DNA from: Streptomyces scabichelini
GTDB lineage: Bacteria; Actinomycetota; Actinomycetes; Streptomycetales; Streptomycetaceae
Length of the DNA: 42,930 nt
Direction: 5' to 3'
NCBI RefSeq assembly: GCF_011045015.1
Contig: NZ_JAAKZY010000080.1
Location: forward strand, 1-42,930
Every line of letters begins with the position of its first letter. The stretch's first letter is position 1. The translations under genes and the position numbers were made by a program. This document shows positions 14,607 to 23,498 of the stretch, one piece after another. Under the pieces are notes generated by a model, which was given only the letters and a program-made list of their open reading frames with translations, had not been told where the DNA came from and searched no databases.

Positions 14607-16058
14607 GTGGCCGAAGAGCTCACTCCGGAGACCCCGGCTGAGGAGCCGATCAAGAAGCGCAAGAACGGCCTGTACCCGGGCGTGTCCGACGAGCTGGCCG
14701 AGAGCATGAAGTCCGGCTGGGCCGACACGGAGCTGCACGGCCTGGAGCCCATCCCCCAGGCCGAGTACACCGCCGCCCGCCGCGCCGCGCTCTCCGCGCG
14801 CTTCCCGGGCGAGCGCCTGGTCATTCCCGCGGGCAACCTGAAGACCCGCTCGAACGACACCGAGTACCCCTTCCGCGCCTCCGTCGAGTACGCGTACCTC
14901 ACCGGCAATCTCACCGAGGACGGCGTCCTGGTGCTGGAGCCCGAGGGCGACGGCCACAAGGCGACGATCTACCTGCTGCCGCGCTCGGACCGGGAGAACG
15001 GCGAGTTCTGGCTCTCCGGGCACGGCGAGCTGTGGGTCGGCCGCCGCCACTCCCTGGCCGAGGCCGAGCAGCTGTACGGCATCCCCGCCGCCGATGTCCG
15101 CGAACTCGCCGACAAGCTGCGCGAGGCGACCGGTCCTGTCCGTGTCGTCCGCGGGTACGACTCCGGGATCGAGGCGGCGCTCACCGACAAGGTGACCGCC
15201 GAGCGCGACGAGGAGCTGCGGGTCTTCCTCTCCGAGGCCCGGCTGGTCAAGGACGACTTCGAGGCCGGCGAGCTGCAGAAGGCCGTCGACTCGACCGTCC
15301 GCGGCTTCGAGGACGTCGTACAGGTCCTCGACAAGGCCGAGGCGACCAGCGAGCGCTACATCGAGGGCACCTTCTTCCTGCGCGCGCGGGTCGAGGGCAA
15401 CGACATCGGTTACGGATCCATCTGCGCGGCCGGCGCGCACGCCTGCACGCTGCACTGGGTGCGCAACGACGGTCCCGTCCGCTCCGGGGACCTGCTGCTG
15501 CTGGACGCGGGCGTGGAGACCCACACCCTCTACACGGCGGACGTGACCCGCACGCTGCCGGTCAACGGCAGGTACAGCGAGATCCAGAAGAAGATCTACG
15601 ACGCCGTGTACGAGGCCCAGGAGGCCGGTATCGCGGCGGTGAAGCCGGGCGGCAAGTACCGCGACTTCCACGACGCCGCGCAGCACGTGCTGACCGAGAA
15701 GCTCGTCGAGTGGGGCCTGGTCGAGGGGCCCGTCGAGCGCGTCCTTGAGCTGGGACTGCAGCGCCGCTGGACGCTGCACGGCACCGGTCACATGCTCGGC
15801 ATGGACGTCCACGACTGCGCGGCCGCGCGGACGGAGTCGTACGTGGACGGCACGCTGGAGCCGGGCATGTGCCTGACGGTCGAGCCGGGCCTGTACTTCC
15901 AGGCGGACGACCTGACCGTGCCCGAGGAGTACCGCGGCATCGGCGTCCGTATCGAGGACGACATCCTGGTCACCGGGGACGGCAACAAGAACCTCTCGGC
16001 AGGGCTGCCGCGCCGCTCCGACGAGGTGGAGGCGTGGATGGCGTCCCTGAAGGGCTGA
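14607..16058 (+). CDS. pepP: Xaa-Pro aminopeptidase (aminopeptidase P)
   Basis: This M24 metallopeptidase removes N-terminal residues preceding proline. The 483-aa protein has the aminopeptidase P N-terminal domain (about residues 50-200, including FPFRASVEYAYLTG-like text) and the pita-bread catalytic domain. The metal ligands are visible: Asp in LLLDAGVE, Asp in TADVTRTLP, His in GTGHMLGMDVHD, Glu in TVEPGLYF and Glu in VRIEDDILV. I prefer GTG 14607 over ATG 14601, because AGGAGG at 14595-14600 leaves no spacing to the ATG but 6 nt to the GTG. The protein has no signal peptide and should be cytoplasmic. A strong terminator follows at 16122-16149. Confidence 0.94.
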   Translation: MAEELTPETPAEEPIKKRKNGLYPGVSDELAESMKSGWADTELHGLEPIPQAEYTAARRAALSARFPGERLVIPAGNLKTRSNDTEYPFRASVEYAYLTGNLTEDGVLVLEPEGDGHKATIYLLPRSDRENGEFWLSGHGELWVGRRHSLAEAEQLYGIPAADVRELADKLREATGPVRVVRGYDSGIEAALTDKVTAERDEELRVFLSEARLVKDDFEAGELQKAVDSTVRGFEDVVQVLDKAEATSERYIEGTFFLRARVEGNDIGYGSICAAGAHACTLHWVRNDGPVRSGDLLLLDAGVETHTLYTADVTRTLPVNGRYSEIQKKIYDAVYEAQEAGIAAVKPGGKYRDFHDAAQHVLTEKLVEWGLVEGPVERVLELGLQRRWTLHGTGHMLGMDVHDCAAARTESYVDGTLEPGMCLTVEPGLYFQADDLTVPEEYRGIGVRIEDDILVTGDGNKNLSAGLPRRSDEVEAWMASLKG

Positions 16059-16121
16059 TTGTGCCGGGGCCCCTTCCGCGGGGCCGAAATGGCCTCCCTG
16101 AAGGGCCGATACACGAGTGAT

Positions 16122-16149
16122 GACCGGGTGCCCTTCTGGGTACCCGGTC
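16122..16149 (+). terminator. Terminator after aminopeptidase P
   Basis: GACCGGGTGCCC (16122-16133) pairs with GGGTACCCGGTC (16138-16149) over 12 positions, including one G-U pair, with loop TTCT and a following CTTT. It separates pepP from the MocR gene. Confidence 0.8.
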
Positions 16150-16177
16150 CTTTGGTGTGCCTAGGGGGGCGGCTTTT

Positions 16178-17542
16178 GTGGACGACTTCTGGTCCGGCGT
16201 CGGCGTTGATCTGCATCTGGAGCCGGACGCGAGGGCAGGGCGCCGGGCGGGGCTCGAGCGGGCTCTCCGGGATGCCGTACGCGACGGGCGGCTCGCTCCG
16301 GGCATGCGGCTGCCCGCCACCCGGCGGCTCGCGGCCGAACTGGGGGTCTCGCGGGGGACCGCGAAGGCGGCGTACGACCAGCTGGTCGCCGAGGGATACC
16401 TGAAGGCCCGGCAGGGGTCGGGGACCGAGGTGGCGGTGCTGCCCACGGCAACCCTGGACACGTCGGGGAACGGGGCACGCGCGCGTGCGCCCCGTTTCGA
16501 TCTGCGGCCCGGCAGCCCGGACGTCGGTACGTTCCCGGCGGCGGCCTGGCTGCGGTCGTTGCGGCGGGCCATCGCGACCGCGCCCTCCATGGCGTACGAA
16601 TACGGCGATCCGCGGGGACGCGTCGAGCTGCGGACGGCCTTGTCGGGATATCTGGGGCGAGCGCGCGGGGTGATCGCGCCGCCCGAGCGGATCATCGTCA
16701 CCTCCGGTTACGTGCAGGGGCTCGCGCTCCTCACGCGCGTCCTGGAATCCGGAGTCATCGCGATGGAGGATCCCGGGCTGCCCTTCCACCGGAACGTGGT
16801 GCGGCACAACGGCGGGACCGTGGCCCCTGTGAGCGTCGACGAACGAGGTGCCCGCGCCGTGGAGTTGGGCGACGCGGCCGCCGTCGTCGTCACACCCGCG
16901 CACCAGTACCCGACCGGAGTGACACTCCACCCGGAGCGGCGGCGGGCTCTCACGGACTGGGCACGCGCGCGTGGAGGACTGATTGTCGAGGACGACTACG
17001 ACGGGGAGTTCCGCTACGACCGGCAGCCCGTGGGCGCACTCCAGGGAATGGCACCGGGACAGGTGGCCTACCTGGGGACGGCCTCCAAGACCCTCGGACC
17101 CGCGCTGCGGCTCGGCTGGATGGTGCTGCCGCCGCACCTGGTCGACGCGGTCGCCGACGCCAAGCTGCACAGCGACCACCACACCGAGTCCATCGGCCAG
17201 TTGGCCCTCGCGGAGCTGATCACCAGCCACGCCTACGACCGGCACGTACGCGCGTGCCGACTGCGGTACCGGCGGCGGAGGGATCAGCTACTGGCCCGGC
17301 TGGGGCCACGTCGGAGTGTGCACGGGATCGCAGCCGGGCTGCACGCCCTGGTGGACGTGGCGGACGAGAGCGCGGTGCTCGCACGGGCCGCCGAGGAGGG
17401 GCTCGCGGTGGGACACCTCGGGGAGCACTGGCACGGACCGGGTGAAGGGCGGCCGCAGGGATTGGTCGTGGGGTACGGGACACCTCGGGAGCGCGTCTAT
17501 CCAGAGGCGCTGGAGGTGTTGGGGAGGGTGCTGGAGGGTTGA
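16178..17542 (+). CDS. MocR/PdxR-family regulator (GntR-aminotransferase fusion)
   Basis: The 454-aa protein joins a GntR winged helix (about residues 15-85, LERALRDAVRDGRLAPGMRLPATR and LGVSRGTAKAAYDQL) to a fold-type I aminotransferase domain used as a PLP sensor. The PLP lysine lies in LGTASKTLGPALRLGW, about residue 304, and the Asp/Tyr motif in VEDDYDGEFRYDRQP. MocR proteins typically control neighbouring vitamin B6, amino-acid or transport genes. GTG 16178 is preceded by AGGGGGG at 8 nt, which I prefer over GTG 16157. The next gene, an MFS exporter starting 91 nt downstream on the same strand, is the obvious target candidate. Confidence 0.92.
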   Translation: MDDFWSGVGVDLHLEPDARAGRRAGLERALRDAVRDGRLAPGMRLPATRRLAAELGVSRGTAKAAYDQLVAEGYLKARQGSGTEVAVLPTATLDTSGNGARARAPRFDLRPGSPDVGTFPAAAWLRSLRRAIATAPSMAYEYGDPRGRVELRTALSGYLGRARGVIAPPERIIVTSGYVQGLALLTRVLESGVIAMEDPGLPFHRNVVRHNGGTVAPVSVDERGARAVELGDAAAVVVTPAHQYPTGVTLHPERRRALTDWARARGGLIVEDDYDGEFRYDRQPVGALQGMAPGQVAYLGTASKTLGPALRLGWMVLPPHLVDAVADAKLHSDHHTESIGQLALAELITSHAYDRHVRACRLRYRRRRDQLLARLGPRRSVHGIAAGLHALVDVADESAVLARAAEEGLAVGHLGEHWHGPGEGRPQGLVVGYGTPRERVYPEALEVLGRVLEG

Positions 17543-17620
17543 GGCGGCGGGCGCGCAGGTGCTGAATTGGGTCACGAAATGACGTACTGATTGGTTCTGT
17601 TGAGGGGTCCACTGCGTCCG

Positions 17621-17626
17621 TAGCGT
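17621..17626 (+). promoter_or_regulatory. Leaderless -10 box of the MFS gene (TAGCGT)
   Basis: TAGCGT ends 7 nt before the ATG at 17634, so transcription would begin at or next to the start codon. A TTGAGG at 17600-17605 is a weak -35 candidate with short spacing. Confidence 0.4.
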
Positions 17627-17633
17627 CGTGCCC

Positions 17634-18887
17634 ATGACGAACTCGCTTCTCCCGCGCAGGGGCCCGCAGCGTGTCCTGGCACTGGCCCAGTTGAGCAACT
17701 CCATCGGAGACGGCGCCTTCTACGTCACGTCCGCCCTGTACTTCACCCATGTCGTCGGGCTCGCCCCCGCGCGCGTGGGGCTCGGCCTCACGGTCGCCTG
17801 GGCGGTCGGCTCGGTGGTGGGGGTGCCATTGGGGCGGCTCGCCGACCGGCGGGGGCCGCGCGGCACGGCGGTGCTGCTGGCGCTCGCGACCGGCCTCGCG
17901 GTGGCGTCCTTCCTCGTCGTACGCGGCTTTGTGCTGTTCGTGCTCGCGGCGTGCGCGTACGCGGCCGCGCAGTCGGGGCTCGCGGCGGCCCGGCAGGCGC
18001 TGCTCGCCGGGCTGGTCTCCCGGGAGGAGCGGACGGAGTTGCTGGCGCATCTCCAGTCGACGCTCAACGCAGGCCTGGCGGTCGGTGCGGGCCTCGGCGG
18101 ACTCGCGCTGCACGCGGGGACCCGGGAGGCCTACCTGGGGGTGTTCGCCCTGGACGCGATGAGCTTCCTGTTGTGTGCGGTGGTGCTGCTGCGGCTGCCG
18201 GCCGTCGCCCCCACAGGCGCCCCCGCGGGTGTGGACCGCGGCAACAAGCCCGGAGTGCTGCGTGATCGCCCGTACGCGCTCGTCACGCTGCTCAATACCG
18301 TGCTGCTGCTACGGATGCCGCTGCTCAGCCTGGGCATCCCGCTGTGGATCGCCGAGCGGACCGAGGCCCCCGCCTGGCTGGTCTCCGCGCTGTTCGTGCT
18401 CAACACCGGTGCGGTGATGCTCTTCCAGGTGCGGATGGCGCGCGGGGTGACGGGCCTCGCGTCGGCCACGCGCGCGGTGCGGCGTTCGGGGCTCGTGATG
18501 CTGGCGTCGTGCGCGGTGTTCGCCCTGTCGGCCGGGGTCTCGACCTGGGTGGCGGTGGGCGTGCTGACCGCGGGTGCGGTGCTCCAGGTCGTCGCCGAGA
18601 TGCAGCAGTCGGCCGGTTCCTGGCAGCTCTCCTTCGATCTCGCCCCGGCCGACCGTGTCGGCGAGTACCAGGGCTTCTTCGGTACGGGCGTGACGGTGGC
18701 GCGCACGGCGGGGCCGCTGGTGCTGACGGCGCTGCTCGTGGGGTGGGGGACGCCGGGCTGGCTGGTCCTGGGCGGACTGATGCTGGCGGCTTCTTACGGG
18801 ATGGGGCCGGCCGTGCGGTGGGCGGCCGGCAGCCGGGCCACCGCACCACAAACAGAGCAGATCAGGCAGCCGGTGCCCGTGAACTGA
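17634..18887 (+). CDS. MFS transporter
   Basis: This 417-aa major facilitator has about 11-12 predicted membrane helices. The cytoplasmic loop 2-3 motif reads GRLADRRGPRG (residues about 65-75), which supports the family. The protein should export or import a small solute by proton exchange; the substrate is unknown. The ATG at 17634 lacks a ribosome site but has a -10 box 7 nt upstream, which fits leaderless expression. It follows the MocR regulator and overlaps the convergent CitG-like gene by 26 bp at the 3' end. Confidence 0.9.
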   Translation: MTNSLLPRRGPQRVLALAQLSNSIGDGAFYVTSALYFTHVVGLAPARVGLGLTVAWAVGSVVGVPLGRLADRRGPRGTAVLLALATGLAVASFLVVRGFVLFVLAACAYAAAQSGLAAARQALLAGLVSREERTELLAHLQSTLNAGLAVGAGLGGLALHAGTREAYLGVFALDAMSFLLCAVVLLRLPAVAPTGAPAGVDRGNKPGVLRDRPYALVTLLNTVLLLRMPLLSLGIPLWIAERTEAPAWLVSALFVLNTGAVMLFQVRMARGVTGLASATRAVRRSGLVMLASCAVFALSAGVSTWVAVGVLTAGAVLQVVAEMQQSAGSWQLSFDLAPADRVGEYQGFFGTGVTVARTAGPLVLTALLVGWGTPGWLVLGGLMLAASYGMGPAVRWAAGSRATAPQTEQIRQPVPVN

Positions 18888-19701
18888 CCACAGCCGGGAG
18901 GGAGTCCAGGAACAAGGCCCCCGCGAGCAGCCCGCTGCTGCCGCGGGGGCTCCACGCGCGCGCGTGGAGGTCGTCGTCGAAGGCGGCGAGGGCCGCACGG
19001 CCCGCTTCCGTGGACGTACTGCCCGCTTCGAGAACCCCGCGGGCGCCCGCCTGAACATGACGCAGGCCCTGCGGGCCTGCCGTGTACAGCAACTCCGTGT
19101 CCTGGAGCGTGGACATGACGGTGAGCAGGGCGTCGAGCCGGGCGTACGGCTCGGGGGCACCCGCCGAGCGCGCCACGGCCAGCGCATCCAACGCCCGCCG
19201 TACGTGCGGGAATCCGGCCCGTGCCTCGCCTCGCGCCCCGGCGGCCCCGTACTTCGCCGAGACCGAGGAGCCCCGGGAGGGCCGTCGCGGCGCCTGCCGG
19301 TCGGGGTGTGCCGCAAGCCGCTTGGCGGTCGCGGCGAGGTCGCGGGCCGGGGCACGTGGCTCCAGGGTCGCCGCGGCGACCAGCAGGCCGAGCACCCACA
19401 GCGCCCCGCGGTGCCCGCCGCCCGCGAGGCCCACCGAGTGCTCGGTGGACCGTCCGATCGCGCCCAGTTCGGCACGGAGCCCGGGCGTCGCCGAACCGGT
19501 GCGGCGGGCGGCGGCCGCCATCGCCGCCAGACCGGGCGCCAGCGCCTTGGCCGACCAGCGCAGGGAGCAGTGGTCCTGTCCGGTGGCGCGGGCGCCGAGA
19601 TCGCGCGGGTCGGGCAGTCCGGGCTTGGGGGCCAGCGCCAGTTGCCCGGTCAGTGCGGTCACGGCGGCCTGCGCCAGCGTCTCGTCCTCACGTCGAAGCA
19701 C
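18862..19701 (-). CDS. Triphosphoribosyl-dephospho-CoA synthase (CitG/MdcB family)
   Basis: Family members convert ATP and dephospho-CoA into the triphosphoribosyl prosthetic-group precursor of citrate lyase or malonate decarboxylase acyl carriers. The 279-aa product carries family blocks SAKALAPGLAAMAAAARRTG, LGAIGRSTEHSVGLAGGGHRGALW and KYGAAGARGEARAGFPHVRRALD. No citrate lyase or malonate decarboxylase gene is in the window, so the acceptor is unclear. The GTG start at 19701 has only a poor ribosome site. The 3' end overlaps the convergent MFS gene. The region contains an 18-bp perfect palindrome at 18951-18968. Confidence 0.82.
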   Translation of the reverse strand: MLRREDETLAQAAVTALTGQLALAPKPGLPDPRDLGARATGQDHCSLRWSAKALAPGLAAMAAAARRTGSATPGLRAELGAIGRSTEHSVGLAGGGHRGALWVLGLLVAAATLEPRAPARDLAATAKRLAAHPDRQAPRRPSRGSSVSAKYGAAGARGEARAGFPHVRRALDALAVARSAGAPEPYARLDALLTVMSTLQDTELLYTAGPQGLRHVQAGARGVLEAGSTSTEAGRAALAAFDDDLHARAWSPRGSSGLLAGALFLDSLPAVVSSRAPAA

Positions 19702-19851
19702 GGCGCCGCCTGATCGTCTTCTTCCTGTGGTTTCCCGTCATGCGGGGCAACCTAGGTACGGCAACCGTCAGAGGCCTGATGGTCGGCTGTGAAGACGCTG
19801 AGCGTCAGGGCGGGCGTCAGCGCGGCGCGGACCTGTGCGACGTATGCGGAT

Positions 19852-20307
19852 CTATGCCGTCAGGAGCGGCGCGTCTTCCCTCCACTTGAGCACCTTGTCG
19901 AAGCTGACCACCGCGCCGCCTCTGCCCGATTTGTTGCCGATGTGGACATGATCGGCGAGTTCCTGGATCAGGCACAGGCCCCGGCCGTGCTCGGCGTCAC
20001 TGTGAGCGGGCCGAAAGGGCACGCGCCCGCGGCCGGACGGGAACCCGGGGCCGGAATCGGCCACTTCGATCCGGCACTTCTCGCCGTCGAGGTAGGCCGT
20101 GACCCGGAAGGCCTCGGCCGGCTGTCCTTCGTCGGAGTCGCCCCCGTGCTCGACGGCGTTGGCGCAGGCTTCGCTCAGCGCGACGGAGAGATCGTACGAA
20201 ATATCCGGATCCACCCCCGCGGTCTCCATCGTGCCGATCAGGAGGCGCCGGGCGAGCGGGACGCTCGCGGCTTCGCGCCGGAGATGGAGGGACCACCAGA
20301 TGCTCAT
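19852..20307 (-). CDS. RsbW-like ATP-binding protein (HATPase)
   Basis: This 151-aa GHKL ATPase has N-box ALSEACANAVEHGG, G1-box VADSGPGFP and G2-box HGRGLCLIQELAD, the layout of Streptomyces anti-sigma-like serine kinases. It may phosphorylate an anti-anti-sigma factor. The ATG at 20307 follows GGAGGCTGG. It is monocistronic, with about 220 bp of intergenic DNA shared with the divergent membrane-protein gene. It is only about 30 percent similar by eye to the ATPase at 9252-9830. Confidence 0.88.
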   Translation of the reverse strand: MSIWWSLHLRREAASVPLARRLLIGTMETAGVDPDISYDLSVALSEACANAVEHGGDSDEGQPAEAFRVTAYLDGEKCRIEVADSGPGFPSGRGRVPFRPAHSDAEHGRGLCLIQELADHVHIGNKSGRGGAVVSFDKVLKWREDAPLLTA

Positions 20308-20531
20308 GCTCCAGCCTCCTGGCCGCGGCTCGACATACCGTTACGTATTGCCGCAAGGGGCGGAGTGTAAGCGTGCGGCTGACGTGATGCCGCCCATACG
20401 GCGGATGTGCCGACGACTGCGATCGGTGTAGACGAGGGCGACTCCCACCAGAACGTGATCTTCCGGGCCGTACGGAACCTTGCGGACCTGCCGTATGGAG
20501 GGGGCAGGCCCAGTGCGATGATGAGCCCGCA
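20308..20531. promoter_or_regulatory. Divergent promoter region
   Basis: This region must carry promoters for the ATPase (minus) and the membrane-protein gene (plus). ATACCGTTACGTAT at 20335-20348 is a short imperfect palindrome about 30 nt upstream of the ATPase start. I see no clear -35/-10 pair. Confidence 0.35.
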
Positions 20532-21374
20532 ATGAGTGCCCCCCACAAACGTGCGCATCCCGGAGGTGATCTCCGGGTTCCGAGGGCCGCGATGTTCGCC
20601 GCGGTCTGCGTCGTGCTGGCCGCTGTCGGGCACGTGGTCGCTTCCTGCGCCGCCGTTCCGCTGTGGTCGCTGGGGGCCGGATTGCTCGCCGTCTTCGCCG
20701 TCGCGGCGCCGCTCGCCGGGCGTGAGCGCTCGCTGCCGGGCATCGCCGCACTGCTCGCGGTCGGCCAGACCGTGCTGCACACACTGTTCGGTCTTGGCCA
20801 GCACGGCACGGCTGTGCAGGCCGGGAGCGTGGACACCTCGCTCGTGGCGCGGGCCGCGCGACTGGTGTGCGGGGCGTCCGTCGCGGCGATCAGCCCGGCG
20901 CAGGCGCAGCGGATCCTCGCCGACGCGCGGATCGACGCGGGCACGGGCGTGGGTGCGGGTGCTGGTGCGGGTCCTGGTGCTGGTGCTGGTGCTGGGCATG
21001 CCGTGCAGCACCACTCCGTGGACGCCATGACGGCCGCCGCGGGCTCCTCCGCATCGGTGCTGCCCTCCCTGCCCATGCTGCTCGGCCACGTTCTCGCGGG
21101 CGTCGCCGCCGGGTGGCTGCTGCGCCACGGGGACATCGCGCTGCGGCGCCTCATGCGGCTGTCGGTGCAAGGGGAGGGGCCCGTCCGAGCCCTGCGCGGG
21201 GCCCTCGCGCTCGTACGGGCTCTGCTGGCGGGCCTTCCAGGTACGCCCGAGGTGCCGCCACGCGTAGCGGGCGCCACGCGGCTCGGGCCGCCCGCACCGC
21301 GTACGACCGTTCTTCAGCACTCGGTGATCAGACGCGGACCGCCGTCCGCCGTGGACCTCGCCCTCGCCGCCTGA
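20532..21374 (+). CDS. Integral membrane protein with Ala-Gly tract
   Basis: The 280-aa protein has hydrophobic segments near residues 20-42 (MFAAVCVVLAAVGHVVASCA), 44-62 and 70-90, then one near 180-200 (LPMLLGHVLAGVAAGWLLRHGD), so about four membrane helices. A loop holds a Gly-Ala tract (about residues 138-156) followed by a His-rich stretch (GHAVQHHSVDAM). The tract is encoded by short GGTGCT/GGTGCG repeats, prone to slippage. It precedes the copper genes on the same strand, and the His and Met residues in an external loop would fit metal contact. That is inference only; the family is not recognised. Confidence 0.75.
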   Translation: MSAPHKRAHPGGDLRVPRAAMFAAVCVVLAAVGHVVASCAAVPLWSLGAGLLAVFAVAAPLAGRERSLPGIAALLAVGQTVLHTLFGLGQHGTAVQAGSVDTSLVARAARLVCGASVAAISPAQAQRILADARIDAGTGVGAGAGAGPGAGAGAGHAVQHHSVDAMTAAAGSSASVLPSLPMLLGHVLAGVAAGWLLRHGDIALRRLMRLSVQGEGPVRALRGALALVRALLAGLPGTPEVPPRVAGATRLGPPAPRTTVLQHSVIRRGPPSAVDLALAA

Positions 21375-21410
21375 CGCGACGCACCACCACTCCCAGGGGT
21401 GCCGTCGTGC

Positions 21411-21426
21411 GGCACGCGCGCGTGCC
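21411..21426. repeat. 16-bp perfect palindrome between the membrane protein and ycnI
   Basis: GGCACGCGCGCGTGCC is a perfect palindrome in the 119-bp gap. It contains the 12-mer CACGCGCGCGTG that recurs in this window and may serve as a terminator. Confidence 0.5.
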
Positions 21427-21493
21427 CGTCTTTCCGCACGCGCAACCCCTGTTCTTTCACCGAACCAGTGCTGAAAGTGGAGTGTTCTCTGCC

Positions 21494-22240
21494 ATGAAGG
21501 CTTCCCGTATCGCCGCCACCGGTGTCATCGCCGCCTCGGCCGTCCTCGTCCTGTCCGCCCCCGCCTTCGCGCACGTCAGCGTGACGCCGGAGGGCACGGC
21601 CACCAAGGGCGGCTACGCGACGGTGAACTTCAAGGTGCCGAACGAGCGCGACGACGCCTCGACCACCAAGCTCGAAGTGAACTTCCCGACCGACCACCCG
21701 CTCGCCTCGGTCATGCCGGCGCCGGTCGACGGCTGGAAGGTCGAGGTCACCAAGTCCAAGCTCGCCAAGCCGGTCGAACTGCACGGCGAGAAGATCGACG
21801 AGGCCGTGAGCAAGGTCACCTGGACCGCCGACGGCAAGGGCATCGAGCCCGGCTACTTCCAGAAGTTCCCGCTCTCCATCGGTGCGCTGCCCGAGAACAC
21901 CGACGAGCTGGTGTTCAAGGCGATCCAGACGTACTCCAACAAGGAGGTCGTGCGCTGGATCGAGCCCCAGCAGAAGGGCGAGGAGGAGCCCGAGACGCCG
22001 GCGCCGGTGCTCGCGCTGTCCGCCGCCGAGGACGACCACCACGGGGCGGACGCCTCCGACAGCGACTCCGGTGACGCCGAGGACGCCCAGGCCGCCTCCA
22101 GCGAGTCGACCGAGCAGGCCGCCGACTCATCCGCTGGCAGCGACACCACGGCCCGCGTCCTGGGCATCGTCGGCATCGTCGTCGGCGTGGCGGGCGTCGC
22201 GTTCGGCGTTCTGGCCGGTCGCCGGCGTACCGACGCCTGA
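21494..22240 (+). CDS. YcnI-like (DUF1775) copper-binding membrane protein
   Basis: The 248-aa precursor has a signal peptide (residues about 1-27, ending APAFA) so that the mature protein starts HVSVTPEG. The N-terminal His of DUF1775/YcnI proteins binds Cu(II). The domain continues to about residue 160 (EVVRWIEP). A low-complexity acidic Ser/Ala linker follows (about 180-215), then one C-terminal membrane helix (VLGIVGIVVGVAGVAFGVLAG) and an RRR stop-transfer. The ATG at 21494 is chosen because it gives the signal peptide. It leads the copper block with sco1, PCuAC and copCD downstream. Confidence 0.92.
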   Translation: MKASRIAATGVIAASAVLVLSAPAFAHVSVTPEGTATKGGYATVNFKVPNERDDASTTKLEVNFPTDHPLASVMPAPVDGWKVEVTKSKLAKPVELHGEKIDEAVSKVTWTADGKGIEPGYFQKFPLSIGALPENTDELVFKAIQTYSNKEVVRWIEPQQKGEEEPETPAPVLALSAAEDDHHGADASDSDSGDAEDAQAASSESTEQAADSSAGSDTTARVLGIVGIVVGVAGVAFGVLAGRRRTDA

Positions 22241-22269
22241 CGCCCAAGTACATCTCTGGCGCGCGCCTT

Positions 22270-22297
22270 CGGGGTCGTACGACGACGTACGACCCCG
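22270..22297 (+). terminator. 12-bp perfect hairpin between ycnI and sco1
   Basis: CGGGGTCGTACG (22270-22281) pairs perfectly with 22286-22297 across a 4-nt loop. It would end or attenuate ycnI transcription before the Sco1 gene. No T-run follows. Confidence 0.6.
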
Positions 22298-22334
22298 GTG
22301 CGGGCCGCACCTCTCACATCTGGGACATTTTCCT

Positions 22335-22985
22335 ATGCGCAAGAAGACGTTTGCCGCCGCCCTGGTCGCCGCGGCCGCCCTGACCCTCACCGCCTGCGGC
22401 GCCAGCGACGACAGCAGCACACCCGTCGCCGAGGTGTCCGCCGAGTCCGGCTCGGAGAAGGCCGCGACGGTGCTCGACAAGCCGTTCGAGAAGCCCGACC
22501 TCGTCCTCACCGACACCCAGGGCAAGTCGTACGACCTCCGCAAGGAGACCAAGGGACAGCCGACGCTGATCTACTTCGGCTACACCAACTGCCCCGACAT
22601 CTGCCCGCTGACGATGAACAACATCGCCGTCGCCAAGAAGCAGCTGCCCAAGGCCGAGCAGGACAAGCTCCGCATCGTGTTCGTCACCACCGACCCGGAG
22701 CGGGACACGCCCACCGAACTCGGCAAGTGGCTCAAGGGCATCGACCCCGCCGTCGTCGGCCTGACCGGCTCCTTCTCCACGATCCAGGGGGGCGCGCGGC
22801 AGCTCGGCATCTCCATCGAGCCGCCGACGAAGGACAAGGAGGGCAAGGTCACCTCGATGCACGGCACCCAGGTCATCGCGTTCTCGCCGAAGACCGACGG
22901 GGGCTATGTGCTGTACGGGGAGGACGCGACCGTCGACGACTACACCAAGGACCTCCCCAAGCTGATCAAGGGGCAGAAGCCGTGA
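22335..22985 (+). CDS. Sco1/SenC copper chaperone lipoprotein
   Basis: Sco proteins deliver copper to the CuA site of cytochrome c oxidase. The 216-aa product has a lipoprotein signal (MRKKTFAAALVAAAALTLTAC, lipid Cys at residue about 21) and a thioredoxin-like fold. The metal ligands are in TNCPDICPLT (CxxxC) and the His in TSMHGTQ. The ATG at 22335 gives the signal peptide. Its stop codon overlaps the GTG of the next gene (GTGA), so the two chaperones are translationally coupled. Confidence 0.94.
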   Translation: MRKKTFAAALVAAAALTLTACGASDDSSTPVAEVSAESGSEKAATVLDKPFEKPDLVLTDTQGKSYDLRKETKGQPTLIYFGYTNCPDICPLTMNNIAVAKKQLPKAEQDKLRIVFVTTDPERDTPTELGKWLKGIDPAVVGLTGSFSTIQGGARQLGISIEPPTKDKEGKVTSMHGTQVIAFSPKTDGGYVLYGEDATVDDYTKDLPKLIKGQKP

Positions 22986-23485
22986 GGCGCCTCATCGCGC
23001 CGGCCGTCGTCATGGCGGGCGCTCTGGCCCTCTCGGGCTGCGGCGGCTCCGCCGACGGCGCCGACGCGGCCCCTGACCTGTCGGTCGAGTCCGCCTACAT
23101 GCCCCAGCCGGTCACCGACTCCCTGGCGGCCGGCTACCTGACCGTCGTCAACAACAGCGACGCCTCCGACGACCTCGTCTCCGCCACCAGCGACATCGCC
23201 GAGGACGTCACCGTCCACCAGACGTCCGGTCAGACGATGAAGGAGGCCGGCCGGCTGAAGATCCCCGCGGACGGCCGGCTCGTCCTCGAAAGCGGCGGCA
23301 CACACCTGATGTTCGAGAAGCTGAAGCGCAAGCCGAAGGAAGGCGAGACGGTGTCCGTGGAGCTGCGCTTCACCAAGACCGACCCGATCAAGGTCGAGAT
23401 GCCGGTGAAGTCCGCCACGTACCGGCCGGCGTCCGCGCAGTCCTCATCGTCCTCGTCGACGTCGCAGTCGACGTCGCACCACTGA
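22982..23485 (+). CDS. PCuAC copper chaperone (DUF461) lipoprotein
   Basis: PCuA(C) proteins bind Cu(I) and pass it to oxidase subunit II together with Sco1. The 167-aa lipoprotein has a lipobox LSGC (Cys about 20). Copper ligands of the HxnM/HxM type are seen in VHQTSGQTM and GGTHLMF. The C-terminus is a Ser-rich tail ending in His-His. The GTG start at 22982 overlaps the sco1 stop by 4 nt. The copCD gene begins 13 nt after its stop. Confidence 0.92.
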   Translation: MRRLIAPAVVMAGALALSGCGGSADGADAAPDLSVESAYMPQPVTDSLAAGYLTVVNNSDASDDLVSATSDIAEDVTVHQTSGQTMKEAGRLKIPADGRLVLESGGTHLMFEKLKRKPKEGETVSVELRFTKTDPIKVEMPVKSATYRPASAQSSSSSSTSQSTSHH

Positions 23486-23498
23486 GGGAGGGACCACC

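Noticed and set aside
13647..15812. Long minus-strand open frame (about 720 codons) over the phosphatase and aminopeptidase genes
   Set aside because: Its translation lacks family motifs, and it is antisense to two well-supported genes whose GC-rich third positions keep the opposite frame open.
20940..20998. Gly-Ala repeat tract as a sign of a PE-PGRS-type protein
   Set aside because: The tract is short, has no PE domain and sits in a membrane protein; it is simple codon repetition.
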